From Sediminibacterium sp. C3 (GTDB lineage Bacteria > Bacteroidota > Bacteroidia > Chitinophagales > Chitinophagaceae), in assembly GCF_000508085.1 (NCBI RefSeq), contig NZ_KI669560.1:2169665-2218771 (forward strand): a stretch of DNA of 49,107 nt, given 5' to 3'. Below, piece by piece: positions 16,263 to 24,753 of this stretch. Below the pieces are notes generated by a model that was not told the origin of the DNA, did not search any database, and was given only the letters and a program-made list of their open reading frames with translations. The position numbers and the translations under genes were made by a program. Every line of letters starts with the position of its first letter. Positions within the stretch are counted from its first letter, which is position 1.

Positions 16263-17072
16263 TTACGACTTTTTATAGTAATTCTGAACAGTACTTGCCA
16301 TGATTTTCTCAAGCGCAGCAATCCTTTCAGCGTCACTAGGGTGCGTACTTAACAAGGATGGTGTACTTCCACCACCCGTGGCAGCGGACATTCTATTCCA
16401 AAAAGCTATAGCTTCTCTGGGGTCATATCCCGCAAGGGCTGAAAACATCAGACCAAAACGATCAGCTTCCAGCTCATTGCTTCTACTAAATGCAGGCATG
16501 ATGGTTCCTGAAGCAATACCATATGAGGTATTGAAGATTTCCTGTGTTAGTTGGGGTTTACTGGACAAAGCAATTGACAAACCTGCCCCCAAACCCTGCT
16601 GTAATAATCCCTGGCTCATCCTTTCACTCCCGTGTCTAGCCAAAGCATGGGCAATTTCATGACCCATTACTACTGCTAAACCCGCTTCATTCTTGGTTAC
16701 CGGTAATATTCCCGAATACACTACGATTCTGCCACCAGGCATACACCAGGCATTCATTTGCTTATCATTCACCAGATTAATTTCCCAGCTATATCCCGCT
16801 AGTTCTTTACTAAGCCCTTTTTGTTCGTAATAGTTTTTGATAGCCTTAACGATATTCTCCCCCACACGCTTTACCATCAACGCATCCGGTGTTCCGGTTA
16901 CCAGTTTATTGGTTTGCAAAAAGGATTTGTATTGGGTTGCTGCCAAAGACTGAGCTTCAGATTCAGGCACCAGACTCAATTGCTTTCTTCCGGTTATCGC
17001 ATTTCGCTGACAACCTGTTATGCTAGTCAATAACATTGTTATTGCTGCAATGCTCCAAACATATTTTTTCAT
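16263..17072 (-). CDS. M48 family metallopeptidase, lipoprotein (LoiP/BepA-like)
   Basis: A 269-residue zinc protease. The N-terminal lipoprotein signal ends at C21 (LTSITGC), which anchors it in the envelope. The zinc motif HEIAH is at 138-142 inside GLAVVMGHEIAHALARHG. The third ligand is the glutamate in SNELEADRFGLMF. The PGG motif lies in NAWCMPGGRIVVYSG. It lacks the C-terminal TPR domain of BepA and so resembles LoiP, a quality-control protease for envelope proteins. It starts 22 bases after plsY on the same strand, so the two may be cotranscribed. Confidence 0.93.
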   Translation of the reverse strand: MKKYVWSIAAITMLLTSITGCQRNAITGRKQLSLVPESEAQSLAATQYKSFLQTNKLVTGTPDALMVKRVGENIVKAIKNYYEQKGLSKELAGYSWEINLVNDKQMNAWCMPGGRIVVYSGILPVTKNEAGLAVVMGHEIAHALARHGSERMSQGLLQQGLGAGLSIALSSKPQLTQEIFNTSYGIASGTIMPAFSRSNELEADRFGLMFSALAGYDPREAIAFWNRMSAATGGGSTPSLLSTHPSDAERIAALEKIMASTVQNYYKKS

Positions 17073-17094
17073 GAATTCCTCCTTAAGTACTCAA

Positions 17095-17739
17095 TTACTT
17101 TCCTCCGCGATGCTTATCCCTAGATTTGAATAAGGGAATTTTACTCTCGGTACCTTTTAATATTCTACCTATATTTTTCTGGTGGGTTAGTATGACCATT
17201 AATGCTACCAGTACAGCAAAAATTCTATATAAAGTCTCTTTCTCATTGAAAATGAATAAGATAAATACCATGAAAGAAACCCCTGCCAAAATAGAACTAA
17301 GGGATACAAATCTGGTTAAATACAAAACAATCAAAAATACCACAACACAGCACAAAGCTACCAATGGTTGAATGGCAACAGCCATCCCTAGCAATGTAGC
17401 CACCCCCTTTCCGCCTCTGAAACCAGCCCAGATGGGGAAAATATGTCCAAGAACTGCAGCCAGCCCCAATCCAATCATAAAATTAGTTCTATCCCATTCG
17501 TCCGTTAAATAATAAGGCAGTAAAATATAAAGTGAAGTAGCAATGATTCCTTTCAAAACATCCACTGCCATTACAATAGTCCCCCATTTGGAACCTAAAA
17601 CCCTAAAAGTATTGGTGGCACCTGCATTACCGCTGCCATAGTCCCTGATATCTATTTTGAAAAAATACTTACTAATCCAAATGGCTGTTGGCACAGAACC
17701 AATTAAATAAGCCAACAAAATCAATAAAACTTCGTTCAT
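17095..17739 (-). CDS. plsY: Glycerol-3-phosphate acyltransferase PlsY
   Basis: A 214-residue inner-membrane enzyme that transfers the acyl group from acyl-phosphate to glycerol-3-phosphate, the first step of phospholipid synthesis. Family motifs are clear: GSVPTAIWISK, then the phosphate-binding loop GSGNAGATNTFRVLG, and later GHIFPIWAGFRGGKGVAT. About five to seven membrane helices fit the family. The C-terminus is basic (GTESKIPLFKSRDKHRGGK). It needs a PlsX partner, which is not in the window. Confidence 0.96.
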   Translation of the reverse strand: MNEVLLILLAYLIGSVPTAIWISKYFFKIDIRDYGSGNAGATNTFRVLGSKWGTIVMAVDVLKGIIATSLYILLPYYLTDEWDRTNFMIGLGLAAVLGHIFPIWAGFRGGKGVATLLGMAVAIQPLVALCCVVVFLIVLYLTRFVSLSSILAGVSFMVFILFIFNEKETLYRIFAVLVALMVILTHQKNIGRILKGTESKIPLFKSRDKHRGGK

Positions 17740-17758
17740 GTACGTATAATTGGGGAAA

Positions 17759-17766
17759 CAAAGATA
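17759..17766 (-). promoter_or_regulatory. Minus-7 element for plsY
   Basis: TATCTTTG on the minus strand matches TAnnTTTG exactly, 19 bases before the plsY ATG. No TTG is seen 19-22 bases upstream. Confidence 0.45.
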
Positions 17767-17812
17767 ATCTAATTTTCTAAGTTAATGATTTCTTAACACA
17801 TAAACGAACTAA

Positions 17813-18640
17813 TCAGGCTAAAAATTGTATGGCCACCCAACCGTCTTTTTGTTCAGTTTTCTGATATTGAAACCCTTTTTCATTAAATAATTTAACCATA
17901 TCTTCTTCATCTGAACATAATAATCCACTGATGAGTAAGGTTCCTCCCCTCATTGTAATAGACTTTAATGCTACTACATTCTGTTCTAAAATATGCCGGT
18001 TAATATTAGCAATAACAATATCATACAGTAAATCAGTTTTTAACTGATCGGCCAATTCAACCTTAATACGTTTACATTGATTCACCTGAATATTCTCCTC
18101 TGTATTTTCTATGCACCATGGATCATTGTCAATTGCCATTATTTCAGTTGCTCCTAGTTTTTCAGCAAGTATGGCCAGAATACCCGTTCCTGTTCCAAAA
18201 TCAAAAACAGATTTATTAGTAAAGTCAATCGACTGCATCAGCTTCATAACAGAGTAAGTGGTTCCATGATGGCCCGTTCCAAAACTCATTTTAGGCGTTA
18301 TTACCAATTCGTATTCCACTCCAATAAACGGCGGATGAAATCCAGCCCTGACCCCTACAAAATTCTCTACCTGCATAGGGCTAAAATTAGATTCCCATAG
18401 TATATTCCAGTTTTGCTTTTCAATGATGGAGATGGAAAAAACAAATGAATGCAATTCCCCCAATTTTTTCAGTGCTTCTTCATCAAAATTGTCCGCAGAT
18501 ATATACGCTTTTAGTGAATCCGACTCCTCCAGAAATCCATCATAACCCATCCCTGCCAGTTCTGCAATGTAAAGATCTGATTGATTTTCCTGCAACCCTT
18601 GTAGTAAAATTACCACTTCAATGTACTTGCTGTCTGTCAT
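17813..18640 (-). CDS. prmA: Ribosomal protein L11 methyltransferase
   Basis: A 275-residue two-domain enzyme that trimethylates uL11. The N-terminal L11-recognition domain covers about 1-110 (short ferredoxin-like fold, EVVILLQGLQENQSDLYIAELAG). The AdoMet domain has motif I VFDFGTGTGILAILAEKLGA and the conserved TPKMSFGTGHHGTTYSVMKLM just before it. IANINRHIL is the N-I-N-R variant of the family's NPPY-like catalytic loop. It stands between plsY and the pnp terminator, on the same strand as both. A generic methyltransferase is unlikely given the matching GTGHH motif. Confidence 0.92.
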   Translation of the reverse strand: MTDSKYIEVVILLQGLQENQSDLYIAELAGMGYDGFLEESDSLKAYISADNFDEEALKKLGELHSFVFSISIIEKQNWNILWESNFSPMQVENFVGVRAGFHPPFIGVEYELVITPKMSFGTGHHGTTYSVMKLMQSIDFTNKSVFDFGTGTGILAILAEKLGATEIMAIDNDPWCIENTEENIQVNQCKRIKVELADQLKTDLLYDIVIANINRHILEQNVVALKSITMRGGTLLISGLLCSDEEDMVKLFNEKGFQYQKTEQKDGWVAIQFLA

Positions 18641-18689
18641 AAATTCCTTGTTATTCCTTTAAATCTTATTATCAGTAAATATGAACGAA

Positions 18690-18720
18690 TTAAAACAACA
18701 ATGGCCCTTACGGGCCATTG
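18690..18720 (-). terminator. Terminator of pnp
   Basis: A perfect 9-bp stem CAATGGCCC / GGGCCATTG (18699-18707 and 18712-18720) with a four-base loop. On the minus strand it is followed by TTGTTTTAATT. It lies 19 bases past the pnp stop. Confidence 0.75.
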
Positions 18721-18739
18721 CATTATAACAATTAATCGA

Positions 18740-20896
18740 TTAAGCTTCCTTATTCGGATTGTTTTCTTTTGGTTTCTGTTCTGGGCGAGGCATTAGGGCC
18801 TTACGGCTTAACTTGAACTTACCGGTCTTTGGATCCAGACCTACCAGCTTAACTTTTACCATATCACCTTCCTTGAACAATCCATCCATTGACTCCAATC
18901 TGCTCCAGCTGATTTCGCTGATATGCAACAATCCTTGCTTGCCTGGCATGAATTCAACAAATGCACCAAACTCTTTAATTCCTTTCACAGGTCCTTCGTA
19001 CACATCACCTACTTCAGGAATAGCAGTGATACCTTTGATCCATCTTACTGCATGATCCAGGCTATCTTTAGAAGCAGAGAAAATACTTACTTCACCCATA
19101 TTGCCTACTTCTTCAATATTTACGGTCGCACCGGTTTCACGCTGGATTTCCTGAATTACCTTACCACCTGGTCCAATTACCGCACCTATGAATTCCTTAT
19201 CAATGATTAACTTGACCATTCTTGGAGCATGAGGCTTCACTTCTGGTCTGTGTGCAGGAATACATTCATACATGGCATCTAGAATATGCAGACGACCTTT
19301 CTTGGCTTGGGCCAATGCTTCACGCATTACTTCCATGCTTAATCCATCAACTTTAATATCCATCTGAACACCACAGATGCCATCACGGGTTCCGGTTACT
19401 TTGAAGTCCATATCTCCTAAATGATCTTCATCACCCAGAATATCGGTTAGAATGGCATACTTGCCATCTTCACGGGTAATCAATCCCATTGCCACACCAC
19501 TTACGTGCTTAGGCATAGGAACTCCCGCATCCATCAATGCCAGTGAACCTGCACATACTGTTGCCATTGAAGAAGAACCGTTACTTTCAAGGATATCACT
19601 TACGATACGAACAGTATAAGGGAAATCCAATGAAGACGGCATCATTTGCTTTAAAGAACGTTGTGCCAGGTTACCGTGTCCTACTTCTCTTCTGCCCACA
19701 CCACGCATCATTTTCACTTCACCAGTAGAGAATGGAGGGAAATTATAGTGTAGGAAAAACTTGGAGTATTCAGACTTGGCAGCGGTTTCAGCCAACAACT
19801 CATCTAATTTGGTACCGAAGGTAACGGTAGTCAATGATTGAGTTTCACCTCTGGTAAACAAGGCAGATCCATGTGGAGTGGGTAGTGGTTCTACTTCCAT
19901 TGCCAATGGTCTTACCTGATCCAGTTGACGACCGTCCAAACGGATACGATCTTCAAGAATCATATTTCTTACCACTTCCCACTTAAGGTCTTCGTAGTAT
20001 TTCTTAGCTAATTTCTTTTGTAAATCAGTTGCATCTTCAGGTAAAGAAGCCATTACTTCATCCTTCAATGCGGCATAAGCATCTGTACGTTCATGTTTAG
20101 CTGATCCGTTTCTGGAGATTTGATACACACGCTCTTTGGCAAAGCTGTAAACAAGGTCTTTAATTTGCTCATCCTGCTCTGGCTTTTTATAATCGCGTTT
20201 ACCGGTAACGCCTTTTTTAGCTCTTAAATCGGCCTGAGCCTTGATTTGTACACGAATGGCTTCATGAGCAATTTCAAGCACTTTTACCAATTCTTCTTCA
20301 GAACATTCCTTGGCTTCTCCTTCTACCATCATCAGATTCTTCTCTGTTGCAGCAATCACAAATTCATAATCCGCATTGGTTAGTTCTGAACGGGTTGGAT
20401 TTACTTCAATTACACCGTTTACTTTTGCAATTCTTACCTCAGAAATGATTTCCTTAACAGGAATATCGGAAACAGCCAAGGCTGCTGATGCAGCTAAACA
20501 AGCCAGAGAATCAGGCATGATTTCCGCATCACTTGAAATTAAAGTAACCAAGACCTGCACATCACAGAAATAATCTTCAGGAAATAAAGGTCTTAATGCT
20601 CTGTCTATTAAACGGCTCGTTAATATTTCATAATCGTTTAAACGGGCTTCTCTTTTGAAAAAAGATCCTGGAACACGACCTGCAGAAGCAAATTTTTCCT
20701 GATAATCAACACTCAATGGAAAAAAGTCCTGTCCCTCTTTGGGGTCTTTATTGGCAACAACGGTTGCCATTATAATGCAGTCTCCCTGCTGAACAGTTAC
20801 TGCTCCGTCTGCCTGACGTGCCAGCTTACCTGTTCCAATGGTTACCTGACGCTTCTCGTCCAGGTTAAATTGAACACTTATTGGTTGTGATAACAT
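18740..20896 (-). CDS. pnp: Polyribonucleotide nucleotidyltransferase (PNPase)
   Basis: A 718-residue 3'-5' phosphorolytic exoribonuclease. The open frame extends 28 codons further up, to 20980, but that part lacks homology. Family proteins begin like MLSQPISVQFNLDEKRQ, so I place the start at the ATG at 20896. Domain order is RNase PH 1 (about 10-140), an all-helical linker, and RNase PH 2 with EILESNGSSSMATVCAGSLALMDAGVP. A KH domain (IDKEFIGAVIGPGGKVIQEIQRETGA) and an S1 domain (GDVYEGPVKGIKEFGAFVEFMPGKQGLLHISE) follow. The order rpsO-pnp is conserved across bacteria. A hairpin separates them here. Confidence 0.97.
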   Translation of the reverse strand: MLSQPISVQFNLDEKRQVTIGTGKLARQADGAVTVQQGDCIIMATVVANKDPKEGQDFFPLSVDYQEKFASAGRVPGSFFKREARLNDYEILTSRLIDRALRPLFPEDYFCDVQVLVTLISSDAEIMPDSLACLAASAALAVSDIPVKEIISEVRIAKVNGVIEVNPTRSELTNADYEFVIAATEKNLMMVEGEAKECSEEELVKVLEIAHEAIRVQIKAQADLRAKKGVTGKRDYKKPEQDEQIKDLVYSFAKERVYQISRNGSAKHERTDAYAALKDEVMASLPEDATDLQKKLAKKYYEDLKWEVVRNMILEDRIRLDGRQLDQVRPLAMEVEPLPTPHGSALFTRGETQSLTTVTFGTKLDELLAETAAKSEYSKFFLHYNFPPFSTGEVKMMRGVGRREVGHGNLAQRSLKQMMPSSLDFPYTVRIVSDILESNGSSSMATVCAGSLALMDAGVPMPKHVSGVAMGLITREDGKYAILTDILGDEDHLGDMDFKVTGTRDGICGVQMDIKVDGLSMEVMREALAQAKKGRLHILDAMYECIPAHRPEVKPHAPRMVKLIIDKEFIGAVIGPGGKVIQEIQRETGATVNIEEVGNMGEVSIFSASKDSLDHAVRWIKGITAIPEVGDVYEGPVKGIKEFGAFVEFMPGKQGLLHISEISWSRLESMDGLFKEGDMVKVKLVGLDPKTGKFKLSRKALMPRPEQKPKENNPNKEA

Positions 20897-20982
20897 ACGC
20901 TTTAAAATGTAGTTGATAGGGCATTCATTAGTGCCCATCATCTCTTTGATTGGTAAAATGTAAGATACAGGATAAAACAACT

Positions 20983-21015
20983 ATTCCCAACTACAAAAAA
21001 TTGTGAGTTGGGAAT
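20983..21015 (-). terminator. Hairpin between rpsO and pnp (terminator or processing site)
   Basis: A perfect 10-bp stem ATTCCCAACT / AGTTGGGAAT with a 13-base loop lies in the rpsO-pnp gap. On the minus strand the tail is AGTTGTTTTATCC, only moderately T-rich. It may partly terminate rpsO transcripts or act as an RNase III-like processing site for readthrough into pnp. Confidence 0.55.
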
Positions 21016-21038
21016 GGCTTTATAACATGTCTGCAGAA

Positions 21039-21311
21039 TTATTTTCTCAGACCTAATTTTTCGATTAATTCACGGTATCCTGTAAGGTTATGCTTCTGCA
21101 TGTAAGACAATAAACGCTTACGCTGACCTACCATCATCATCAGACCACGCTGAGTTGAATGATCGTTCTTATTAGCTTGCAAGTGCTTTGAAATATGCGA
21201 AATACGCTCTGTTAACAAAGCAATCTGCGCTTCAATAGAACCTGTGTTAGTAGCTTTTCCACCAAATTCAGCAAAAATGCTGGCTTTCTTTTCTGTAGTT
21301 AAATAAGGCAT
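21039..21311 (-). CDS. rpsO: Small ribosomal subunit protein uS15
   Basis: A 90-residue protein of normal length with the family core TGSIEAQIALLTERISHISKHLQANKNDHSTQRGLMMMVGQRKRLLSYMQKHN. It binds the central domain of 16S rRNA and nucleates platform assembly. The start ATG at 21311 follows a leader of about 45 bases from a near-perfect promoter. In E. coli S15 binds its own leader. I see no clear pseudoknot here and do not claim one. The neighbour pnp is the standard partner. Confidence 0.98.
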   Translation of the reverse strand: MPYLTTEKKASIFAEFGGKATNTGSIEAQIALLTERISHISKHLQANKNDHSTQRGLMMMVGQRKRLLSYMQKHNLTGYRELIEKLGLRK

Positions 21312-21363
21312 CTCTAAATTTTTAAATAGACTCCGGAATTAGACTCTTTCTTTTTTTTCGCTG

Positions 21364-21395
21364 CAAAAGTACCATTTTTCCTGAAAACAGACAAA
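21364..21395 (-). promoter_or_regulatory. Promoter of rpsO
   Basis: On the minus strand -7 TACTTTTG (21364-21371) and -33 TTTG (21392-21395) are separated by exactly 20 bases. This is the full Bacteroidota consensus and the same pair as in front of rpmI. Confidence 0.75.
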
Positions 21396-21541
21396 TTATA
21401 TGATTTTTTTTAAAACCCTTCGGGAGATGGGGACTGGTGCGGGAGCTTTTGCGCCAAACAGTCATAAATTAATGCAGTTATGCAGGGTAAAAAATAATAA
21501 TTTGTGTATCTTCCCACTTTATTACCTCTACTAACCCGTTT

Positions 21542-22445
21542 ATGTTCGCAGTAACTATTTTAGGAAACAATTCTGCCTTACCCGCCTATGACAGGCATCC
21601 GAGTGCTCAAATTGTTACCATTTACGACCAATTATTGTTAATTGACTGCGGAGAGGGAACCCAAATGCAGCTATCAAGATATAAGATCAGGAGGGGAAAA
21701 ACTCAATCATATTTTTATCTCTCATTTACACGGAGATCATTATTTTGGATTGATTGGATTAATCAGCAGCATGGCTCTTTTAAATAGAGAGCAACCCCTT
21801 CATTTATTTGCACCGGCTGGCTTAGAAGAAATTATTCAGCTCCAACTTAAAGTGGCTTCCACAACCCTGCCCTTTCCATTAATTTTCCACCCACTTGAAA
21901 AGGAAGGATTGATTCTGGAGGATTCAAAATTCACCGTAGAAACTTTTCATACCCAGCATCGAATACCTTGCTGGGGATTTCTTATCAGAGAAAAAAAGGA
22001 TCCCAGAAAAGTGGATAAGGAAAAAGCAGTACAACATCATATTCCTTCTGCGTATTATCAATCATTAAAAGCAGGATATGATTATACATCGAAAGATGGA
22101 TCGGTCATTTACAATGACCAGGTTACAATTCCGAATAGTCCTGCCAGAAGTTATGCCTATTGCGCCGATACGCTATATGATGAGCGTTTGGCAACCATTG
22201 CAAAGGATGTTACGATGATTTACCATGAAGCTACTTATCTGAATGGTATGGAAGAAAGAGCAACGGCCAGATTTCACAGTACAACTTCTCAGGCCGCTAC
22301 CATCGCCCTAAAAGCAAATGCAGGTGGATTGTTGTTGGGGCATTTCAGTAGTAAGTTTGAAGAATTGCACGATTATTTAAAGGAAGCACTGGAAGTATTT
22401 CCCAACACCCAACTTGCCATAGAAGGAGTAACTTTTAAAATATGA
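21542..22445 (+). pseudogene. rnz: Ribonuclease Z, frameshifted as written
   Basis: The N-terminal frame (MFAVTILGNNSALPAYDRHPS...DCGEGTQMQLSRYKIRRGK) and the downstream frame (LNHIFISHLHGDHYFGL...GVTFKI) together make one normal RNase Z of 300 residues. The reading frame breaks at GGGGAAAAA (21693-21701). Removing one A restores AAG ATC AGG AGG GGA AAA CTC AAT CAT. All metal motifs are present: SHLHGDHYFGL, the aspartate in AYCADT, HEATY and LLLGHFSSKF. The enzyme cleaves the 3' trailer of tRNA precursors. As read, translation from the normal start stops at 21787. A homopolymer sequencing error is the simplest reading; a true mutation or rescued frameshift is possible. The final ATGA overlaps the start of the sensor kinase gene. 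Confidence 0.85.
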
Positions 22446-23812
22446 AAAAGCAACTAACCCCTGTTTGTTTTTTTATAGTCTGTACCCTATTTTCATTTGA
22501 TTCAAATGCCCAATATCAAAAAGAAATCGATAGTTTAAAAGCAGTTATTCCATCTGTTATAAAAGACACGGGGCAATTAACAAAGCTTGCACAACTTTCA
22601 TTTTACCAATCCTTTACTGATTCAGCCGGTACTTTTAAAAACACACAGCAGTTACAGCAATTATCCGCTAAATGGAATTATAAACCTGGTTTGGCTGCAG
22701 CACTAAGAGCCAATGCCAATTATTTTATAGTTAAGCGAGTGCCTCAAAAAGCTTTGCCGTATTTAATACAGGAGTATCAGATCTGGCAACAGATCAAGAG
22801 ACCCGTTGAAGTGGCTGCAAATCATGCTATGTTGGGTCAGGCTTATACTTTGTCTGCTGATTATTCCTTGGCAACAGAACATTATAATAAAGCAGAACTG
22901 CTTTACAAACAATTAAATGACCAAAAATCCCTGAGTGCTTTGTACCATAATGCCGGAGCTATGCTAACGGAGAAAACCGAACCAAAGCTGGCTTTGATAT
23001 ACCTGATTAAATCACTTGAAATTCAGGAGCAGCTGAATGATACAAAAACAATTGGTTTAACGCAGAATAATATTGGCAGACTTTTTTATCAAACCAAGAA
23101 TTACCCTAAAGCCATTGAATACTTCCAGAAAGCTATTGTTTCGAACAACTTGTCTAAGGATTGGAGGAATCTAGGTATTGCACATGTTAATCTGGCGAAT
23201 GTTTATGTGGATATGAACGACTACTCTACCGCTATGAGTGAATTAAACAAAAGCATTGAAAATTTTATAAAAGTAGATTTTAAACGAGGACTTCAGGTGG
23301 TATATAATAATCTGGGGGCCATGAATATTCGCCAGAAAAACTATGAAGCGGCAATTCCTCTATTGCAAAAAGGACTAGAACTAGCAAAAATAAATCAAAC
23401 CACTGCAGGGGTGGCATTAATTGAACAGAATATTGCGTATTCTCATTTTTTATCGGATCAATATGAGAAAGCTTTGGAATGGTTTATAAAAGCTGAGAAA
23501 ACAGCCATTGATTCAAAGTCTGATGAGTACACGTTTGGTGAAATCTATAATCACCGTGCTTCTTTGGATTCAGCGATGGGAAATTATAAGTCAGGACTGG
23601 AATATAGAACAAAGTTCCTTGCCATTAACGAAAAATTTATGGGCAATAAAGTCATAAAAGAAGTAAACGAATTACAAACCAAATATGAAACTCAGAAAAA
23701 AGAATATACCATTTCGCTGTTGAACAAATCAGATTCTATTAAATCATTAACAATTACCAATCAACAGCTTGCCATTAACCGGAATCTATATAAAATTGCG
23801 GATCAAAATTAA
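22442..23812 (+). CDS. TPR sensor histidine kinase, N-terminal sensor part (separated by frameshift)
   Basis: The 456 residues have a signal peptide (KKQLTPVCFFIVCTLFSFDSNAQ). About seven tetratricopeptide repeats span roughly residues 80-400, for example ALIYLIKSLEIQEQLNDTKTIGLTQNNIGRLFYQTKNYPKAIEYFQKA. A coiled-coil start follows (MGNKVIKEVNELQTKYETQKKEYTISLL). This is the periplasmic sensor of a kinase whose C-terminal half continues in another frame. The premature TAA at 23810 follows AAAA at 23805-23808. One more A would read GAT CAA AAA TTA AAA CTT and restore a 770-residue protein with the downstream part. The start overlaps rnz by ATGA. Alternatively the fragment could be an independent TPR protein, but the coiled coil continues smoothly across the break. 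Confidence 0.82.
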   Translation: MKKQLTPVCFFIVCTLFSFDSNAQYQKEIDSLKAVIPSVIKDTGQLTKLAQLSFYQSFTDSAGTFKNTQQLQQLSAKWNYKPGLAAALRANANYFIVKRVPQKALPYLIQEYQIWQQIKRPVEVAANHAMLGQAYTLSADYSLATEHYNKAELLYKQLNDQKSLSALYHNAGAMLTEKTEPKLALIYLIKSLEIQEQLNDTKTIGLTQNNIGRLFYQTKNYPKAIEYFQKAIVSNNLSKDWRNLGIAHVNLANVYVDMNDYSTAMSELNKSIENFIKVDFKRGLQVVYNNLGAMNIRQKNYEAAIPLLQKGLELAKINQTTAGVALIEQNIAYSHFLSDQYEKALEWFIKAEKTAIDSKSDEYTFGEIYNHRASLDSAMGNYKSGLEYRTKFLAINEKFMGNKVIKEVNELQTKYETQKKEYTISLLNKSDSIKSLTITNQQLAINRNLYKIADQN

Positions 23813-23829
23813 AACTTTCAGAAGCTCAA

Positions 23830-24753
23830 TTGCAAATTATTTCTGATAGTTTATTACTAAGTGAGCAAAATAAAAAAATCTTACAGGCTCAGCTCGACTC
23901 AAGTATTAGTGAAGAGAAAATAAATCGTTTAAGTGAGCAAAACAAAATTAAAGCGCTTGAAGTAAACAGGAAAAACAATCAGATCATCATTGTTGTTATC
24001 AGCATGGGATTAATTTCACTATTTGTTTATTACCTGTATAAAAGAAAACAAAATATACAGAGAAGTACTCATCAGAAAGAATTATTGATTCAGCAAAAAA
24101 ACGCAACGATAGAAATAATTAATGCTGAAGAAAAAGAAAGAAAAAGAATTGCAAGCGATTTGCATGATGGAGTTGGGCAGATGATGTCTGCCGCTTATAT
24201 GAACCTGCAGGCTTTGAAAGACCAATTGAAAACCATATCCCCTGACGACGCTGAATTATTCAGCAAATCTTTGAGTTTGGTTAAAGAAAGCTGTGATGAA
24301 GTAAGACAGGTAAGTCACAATATGATGCCCAATGCATTGCTGGTGAAAGGGCTGGCAAAAGCTGTACAGGAATTCATTGGTCAGATTAATCAGCGAAACT
24401 TAAAAATTAATTTATCAACTGAAGGGATTTTTCAATCCCTGCCTACTCATGTGGAAGGGGTTCTTTACAGGGTAATTCAGGAAAGTGTAAACAATGTAAT
24501 AAAACATGCCGGAGCTTCCCTTTTGGATATTTCCATTAATCAATCTGAAGATGGTATTGATGTGATGATTGAAGACAATGGAAAAGGCTTTGAAATAGGA
24601 CGAATTCACAAAGAAGGAATCGGATTATCCAATATTAAATCAAGGATTCATTATCTCGGAGGTACTGTTGAATGGAATACCAGTCCGGGAAATGGCACAC
24701 TTGTAGCCATTTATATACCATTAACACAAAAAGTGAATAAAAGCAATGATTAA
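23830..24753 (+). CDS. TPR sensor histidine kinase, C-terminal kinase part (HisKA_3 and HATPase_c)
   Basis: The frame is open from 23800; the first possible start is a TTG at 23830, and there is no ATG, so as written it has no natural start. It holds the rest of the coiled coil and a single membrane helix (IIIVVISMGLISLFVYYLY). The HisKA_3 dimerisation domain has the phosphorylated histidine in ERKRIASDLHDGVGQMMSAAYMNL (H112 here, H575 in the restored protein). The HATPase_c domain has VIQESVNNVIKHAGAS (N box), EDNGKGFEIG (G1) and GIGLSNIKSRI (G2). It phosphorylates the NarL-type regulator encoded next, which starts 8 bases before its own stop. See the N-terminal part for the frameshift. Confidence 0.85.
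   Translation: MQIISDSLLLSEQNKKILQAQLDSSISEEKINRLSEQNKIKALEVNRKNNQIIIVVISMGLISLFVYYLYKRKQNIQRSTHQKELLIQQKNATIEIINAEEKERKRIASDLHDGVGQMMSAAYMNLQALKDQLKTISPDDAELFSKSLSLVKESCDEVRQVSHNMMPNALLVKGLAKAVQEFIGQINQRNLKINLSTEGIFQSLPTHVEGVLYRVIQESVNNVIKHAGASLLDISINQSEDGIDVMIEDNGKGFEIGRIHKEGIGLSNIKSRIHYLGGTVEWNTSPGNGTLVAIYIPLTQKVNKSND

Noticed and set aside
20897..20980. Longer N-terminus of PNPase starting at 20980
   Set aside because: The extra 28 residues do not resemble the family and cover the structured leader. The ATG at 20896 gives the normal opening.
21693..21701. Programmed frameshift in rnz as a regulatory device
   Set aside because: No stimulatory stem, no rare or slow codon at the shift and no known recoding in this family. 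A homopolymer indel explains it more simply.
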